Source: Azolla pinnata (taxonomy: Eukaryota; Streptophyta; Polypodiopsida; Salviniales; Salviniaceae). Taken from it: DNA of 52,717 nt. The position numbers and the translations under genes are program-made. The notes under the pieces are model-generated. The model was not told where the DNA came from. It saw nothing but the letters and a program-made list of their open reading frames with translations, and ran no database searches. Below are positions 48,935 to 52,717 of the stretch, piece by piece (positions within the stretch are counted from its first letter, which is position 1; each line of letters opens with the position of its first letter). Location: contig JBBBWG010029488.1 in NCBI GenBank assembly GCA_037176905.1, positions 1-52,717 on the forward strand, read 5' to 3'.

Positions 48935-51100
48935 TCAGAGGCGGCGACGCTGATGAGCCTCGCCATAGATGTTCGACATCATGATGTATGCGCAGGCTTC
49001 TGTCGGATGGAGTCTGGTGGCGAGATCAAAGGCATGCTCTCCGAGCTCGGAATTGCCATGTATGCGGCAAGCGCCGAGCAATCCCATCCAGAAGGACAAG
49101 TCGCCCTCAAGCGGCATGATCTTCAACAAGCTCCTCGCTTTGCAGAAATCCCCGGCTCGCCCCAGAATATCCATCATGCAGGCGTAATGCCTCAAGTTCG
49201 GTAGCATGCCGGCATCCACATTGATGCTTCCGAAGTAGTCGAATGCTCTCTCCACCATCCCTGCATGATTGCAGACATAGAGGAGTAAGAGGTAAGTTAC
49301 ATCGTTCGGCTCGGTGCCGAAGAATCGCATCTCTTCGAACAAGCCCAGGCACGACGCGAAACTGCCTTCTCTGGCGTATCCGGTGATATGGGCGGTCCAT
49401 ATCGCCACATTCGGATGGCTCACCAGATCGAAGATCGCCTCCGCATCTCCGATGCTCGAGAAGCTGCCGAAGACATGGATCAGTGTGGTTGCTAGTAGGC
49501 TGCTCATAGTCTGCCCACTGGAGATGAACAGAAAATAGAGGTGCCAGCAAGGGCCCATGATGCCGGTTTGCCGACATGCTTGCAATACGCAGAGAATCGT
49601 GGTCATGTCCATGCCGCAACGATCCTTCTCCATGTCGACGAACAGAGACAGCGCCCTCTCGCCTTCGCCTTGATCGACATACGCAGACAACATGGCATTG
49701 AACGACACGGTATCCCTCTGCTTCAATCCGTCGAAGAACACGTTCTCGGCTTCCGCAACGGCTCCGCATTTCCCGTACATGCTCACCAATGCACTTCCTA
49801 CGAAGGCGTCGATATCTTGCCCACTCTCCCGGAGATCGTCATGTATGCCTTTGCCGATTTTGCACGGTAGCAGCTTTCCTGGCATCCGATCCGATCTGAA
49901 GCTTTCTTTCTTCTCGGCTAGACTTCCACATGCCTGCAATGCCATTGCGAGAGTCAATGTGTTTGGCCTGACATCCTCATCCCACATCTTCTTATACAGC
50001 ACTAAGGCCTTCGATCCTTCCCCGTTCTCGACATACGTTGATAGCATCGCATTCCATGCCACGATGTCGCGATCCGACAGCCCTTGGAATACAAACTCCG
50101 CTTCGCTGACCGACCCACATTTGCCGTACATGCTCACAAGTGTGTTGGCTACGAAGACCTGCGAAACAAAACCTTTCCTCGAGGCTTCCGAATGCAAAGC
50201 ACGACCGATATCCAGAGATATAGACTTAGATGCCGCACACCCACTAAGAACACATTTCTCTGATTTCTCCCCAAGTATTCCACATGCTTGAATGGAGGTC
50301 ATAACAGTTCTTTCGTTCGGAACGACCCCTTCTTCGTGCAATTGCCTATATAGCTGTAAAGCTGACCCGGGTTGCTCTTGTTCGACATACGCGGTGAGCA
50401 TAGCATTCCATGTCACGATGTTGCGCTCAACAAGTCCGCTAAACACGTTCTCCGCTAACATCATTGCTTTGCACTTACCATACATGCTTATCAGTGTAGT
50501 ATTTACATAGACATTGGAGATATAGTCCATATTCTGAGCATCCAAATGAAGCTTCTTTCCAGCTTCTAAATTTGATACGCTGCCGCAAGCTTTGAGCAAT
50601 CTGACGAAAGTAGAGGCATCGGGCATCATTCCTTCTTCTCTCATGCATGAATACATATCGATTGCATTGCAGATGCGGCCGACATCTACATAGGCAGATA
50701 TAAGTAACGTCCATGTACAAGAATTGTGCTTGGACAGGCCCTTGAACACATCAAAAGCATCCTCCAGGGCACCACATTTTGCAAGGGTTATCGCCAAGCA
50801 ATCACCAAGAGATCCATCGAGATCGGGTACCCTGTGCTTCGTTATGCAGTGATGGATATATCGAACACGGCAAAGGGATTTTGTCTTGTTGCAAGCCTTG
50901 AGCAAAGCCATGTAAATGTGGTCTGATGGTTCTGGAAGAGAAACCATGGCATCCAGAGCTCGGTCAACATGCCCTGCTTCGCACAAAGCTTTGATGGAGG
51001 CTTCCGTTAGAGGAGGAGAAGGCATTACCTGTGTTGACATTGAAGTACGATCACGGAGGTGTATAAATGCAGAGCAGAGATAGGCTCTGCTTCTCAGCAT
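48935..51100 (-). CDS. PLS-class pentatricopeptide repeat protein, short C-terminal E region
   Basis: Intronless frame of 721 residues, typical of plant PPR genes. PPR proteins bind organelle RNA one nucleotide per repeat. PLS-type members usually guide C-to-U editing, splicing or stability in plastids or mitochondria. The N-terminus MLRSRAYLCSAF has the Arg and hydrophobic residues of an organelle presequence. A second Met at residue 20 could also start. Repeats run from about residue 55 to 640, with the usual phrases CTWTLLISAYVDVG, TLISMYGKCK, VTWNAMLTAYVEQ, VSMYGKCGSVSEAE and YACMMDILGRAGD. The E-like tail begins near FWMGLLGACRIHGNSELG at about 668 and ends after MMSNIYGEAHQRRRL. The family normally continues here with an AGxW-type segment, E+ and sometimes DYW. 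That part is absent, so any editing deaminase would have to come from a partner. Presence of all upstream repeats argues for a functional, not dead, gene. Confidence 0.9.
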   Translation of the reverse strand: MLRSRAYLCSAFIHLRDRTSMSTQVMPSPPLTEASIKALCEAGHVDRALDAMVSLPEPSDHIYMALLKACNKTKSLCRVRYIHHCITKHRVPDLDGSLGDCLAITLAKCGALEDAFDVFKGLSKHNSCTWTLLISAYVDVGRICNAIDMYSCMREEGMMPDASTFVRLLKACGSVSNLEAGKKLHLDAQNMDYISNVYVNTTLISMYGKCKAMMLAENVFSGLVERNIVTWNAMLTAYVEQEQPGSALQLYRQLHEEGVVPNERTVMTSIQACGILGEKSEKCVLSGCAASKSISLDIGRALHSEASRKGFVSQVFVANTLVSMYGKCGSVSEAEFVFQGLSDRDIVAWNAMLSTYVENGEGSKALVLYKKMWDEDVRPNTLTLAMALQACGSLAEKKESFRSDRMPGKLLPCKIGKGIHDDLRESGQDIDAFVGSALVSMYGKCGAVAEAENVFFDGLKQRDTVSFNAMLSAYVDQGEGERALSLFVDMEKDRCGMDMTTILCVLQACRQTGIMGPCWHLYFLFISSGQTMSSLLATTLIHVFGSFSSIGDAEAIFDLVSHPNVAIWTAHITGYAREGSFASCLGLFEEMRFFGTEPNDVTYLLLLYVCNHAGMVERAFDYFGSINVDAGMLPNLRHYACMMDILGRAGDFCKARSLLKIMPLEGDLSFWMGLLGACRIHGNSELGEHAFDLATRLHPTEACAYIMMSNIYGEAHQRRRL

Positions 51101-51813
51101 CCGCGTTGATTGTGTTCATGGAAGGGAGCCATGGGAGCTCCATCGCCGGCGTTGATGGGAAGTCATCAGGTTCACAAATGTTAAGAACAGGGAACCTCCT
51201 CCTTCCTTCTTTCTTCCGTCTTCCTCTTTCTTTTTTCTTGTTTCTTCATCTTGCTAAGTGAATTGTACAATCAACAACAATTTCTTCTTCTTCTTCGTAA
51301 ACAAGGACAATTTCTTAGTCAGTGCCAAGTGGGTAGATCAACTGTATAATCAACAACAATTTCTTACTCTTCTTCGTAAACAAGGACAATTTCCTTGGGC
51401 AGATCATTTCACAGTTGGATCGATTGTATAATCGACAACCGCATGGGATAGAAATCGTTTGCAACAATTCTTTTGAACGGAAGGACTTCCTTCCTTTGGC
51501 CAGATACGATCGCTTTTAACAGAAAGCATTTATGCCCAAGCCAGTAATTCCACTCTCGTGGCATGACCGATGGCTCAAGATAGCGGTTTCGATCCACTCC
51601 TCTTGGCGGCTAGCTTGTTTGTGGGCGATTGGAATGTACTTGTTGTCCAAACTGTGATCTACACAGATGGGTTGCTTGTGCACTAGTCGAAAGATGCTAA
51701 ATTCTTTCTAATGGTCTAGTTCCGAGGATAGGAACGGAATCATGAAACACATCAGGCTCAGTTACTACTCGGAGGATCAGAATCTACATGACAACGAACA
51801 AGTTCGGACAATG
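51101..51813. other. spacer with a 79-bp duplication
   Basis: tcaacaacaatttctt occurs at 51271 and 51350, each followed by cttcttcgtaaacaaggaca. The remainder shows no gene. The PPR promoter should lie in the left part. Confidence 0.55.
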
Positions 51814-52039
51814 TCAATCAGAGGTCCGCATAAACGAGACAATGTGATCCACGAGACCACGATGGAAAGCGAGAGTTGAAAACCTTCCTCGTCTTCTTCT
51901 TCTTCTTCTTCTTCTTGGCGAATACCGTTCGAATATCAAAGAGAAGAAGGCAGGAGGCGTTTGCAACCGATCGAGCCGGCTCAAGGAAGGTCTTGGAAGG
52001 AAGGATGCTGGCGAGCAGGGCGATGGCGACGAGGAGGCG

Positions 52040-52440
52040 GAGGAGCCTGCAGATGCCTTGCAAAGACGTTGAAGCCAAACATGCAGAAGCAGGAGCAGCA
52101 GCAAGGAGGCGGGGTCTGCAGATGCCTTGCAAAGACGTTGAAGCAAAACATGCAGAAGCAGAAGCAGCAGCAAGGAGGCGGGGCCTGCAGATGCCTTGCC
52201 AAGACGCTCAAGCAAAACACGCAGACTCAGAAGCAGCAGCAGCAGCAGCAGCAAGGAGGCGGGGCCTGCGGATGCCTTGCCAAGACGCTCAAGCAAAACA
52301 TGCAGAATCAGAAGCAGCAGCAGCCAGGAGGCGGGGCCTGCAGATGCCTTGCCAAGACGCTCAAGCAAAACATGCAGAATCAGACGCAGCAGCAGCAGCA
52401 GCAGAAGAAGAAGAAGAAGAAGAAGAAGAAGAAGAAGAAG
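52040..52440 (+). repeat. frame-preserving minisatellite, five units of 69-81 bp
   Basis: tgcagatgccttgc (or tgcggatgccttgc) recurs at 52048, 52117, 52186, 52267 and 52339, giving periods 69, 69, 81 and 72. All are multiples of three, the extra length being CAG triplets. On plus the unit reads GGGACRCLAKTLKQNMQ plus a Gln-rich run, in an ORF from 51961 to 52488. On minus it reads a Leu-rich unit with RLGKASAGPAS. Which strand, if any, is translated is not decidable here. Confidence 0.8.
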
Positions 52441-52487
52441 GAAGAGGAGGCGGAGCAGAAGAAGCGGGAGCAGCATTGGGGCGTCTG

Positions 52488-52717
52488 AGGTGCGGGGCCT
52501 CGCACGTGCGGCGGCGGCCGCAGGCGTCGCACGTGTGGAGGGAGGGCCCGTCCGACGAGGCCGGGGCGCCCGTCAGCCTGTCGGACCGGCCGAGCCTGTG
52601 CATGAGCGTGGCGGGCGAGCTGGCCGCCGTCGGATCGTCGGACCACGCCATCTACACCGTCCACATCCCGAGCGGCACCTTCCGCAGCAGCTCGCACGGC
52701 GGGGCGGCACGTGGCGG
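52488..52717 (+). CDS. partial GC-rich coding segment, possibly WD40-repeat-like
   Basis: The last 230 bases are strikingly GC-rich and stay open on plus in the frame starting at 52488, running off the window. The peptide contains SHVWREGPSDEAG, SLCMSVAGELAAVG and then SSDHAIYTVHIPSGTF. A small-residue run followed by SSDH and a hydrophobic beta-strand with SG resembles one WD40 blade. A possible AG acceptor (ggccgcag) lies at 52523 and the first in-frame ATG at 52602. Part of the minus strand is open too, but its Arg/Ala/His-rich product is less protein-like. The family call is tentative. Confidence 0.35.

Overview
The window is nuclear DNA from a land plant. The genes are split by GT-AG introns, and the encoded proteins are plant types: a TERMINAL EAR1-like Mei2 protein, a plastid-type GrpE, a PLS-type PPR protein and a signal-peptide glycine-rich wall protein. 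CCCTAAA telomere-type motifs are scattered in and between genes. The wording of the PPR motifs (ACGSL, GKCGS, WNAMLSAYV) and the strong expansion of trinucleotide repeats suggest a seed-free vascular plant, most likely a fern. That lineage call is an inference from memory of fern PPR proteins, not a search result. A run of exactly 100 Ns shows this is a scaffolded draft assembly.

Layout. 1-2.6 kb: AT-rich tandem repeat and decayed coding debris. 2.6-7.6 kb (minus): ten-exon gene for a coiled-coil secretory-pathway protein with a C-terminal membrane anchor. 7.7-17.4 kb: gene-poor, dominated by minisatellites, (CATCAC)n and tetranucleotide arrays and telomere-like debris. 17.5-23.7 kb (plus): TERMINAL EAR1-like gene with three RRMs and a polyserine tract of about 300 residues. 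24.3-25.4 kb: telomere-derived minisatellite. 27.3-28.7 kb (plus): glycine-rich secreted protein with a clear TATA box, followed by a CTT array holding the assembly gap. 31.0-33.6 kb (minus): plastid GrpE. 35.1-43.6 kb (minus): complete 26-exon NAA15, the auxiliary subunit of N-terminal acetyltransferase NatA. 45.5-46.2 kb: second telomere-motif minisatellite, of a different type. 48.9-51.1 kb (minus): intronless PPR protein. 52.0-52.7 kb: frame-preserving 69-bp repeat and a GC-rich exon-like piece running off the window.

The genes are not an operon or pathway. They are independent housekeeping genes (NatA, plastid chaperone cofactor, organelle RNA processing, secretory coiled-coil) and two developmental or wall genes. 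I reconstructed exon chains for the coiled-coil gene, TEL, GrpE and NAA15 by hand. In each the splice phases close exactly and the total length divides by three, which is the strongest evidence for those models. I found no CRISPR array, no intact transposon, no tRNA or rRNA and no convincing undescribed system. The most unusual features are the size and repeat origin of the TEL protein (including a telomere-like repeat inside RRM1), a helically spaced W-box cluster, and two distinct telomere-motif minisatellites.
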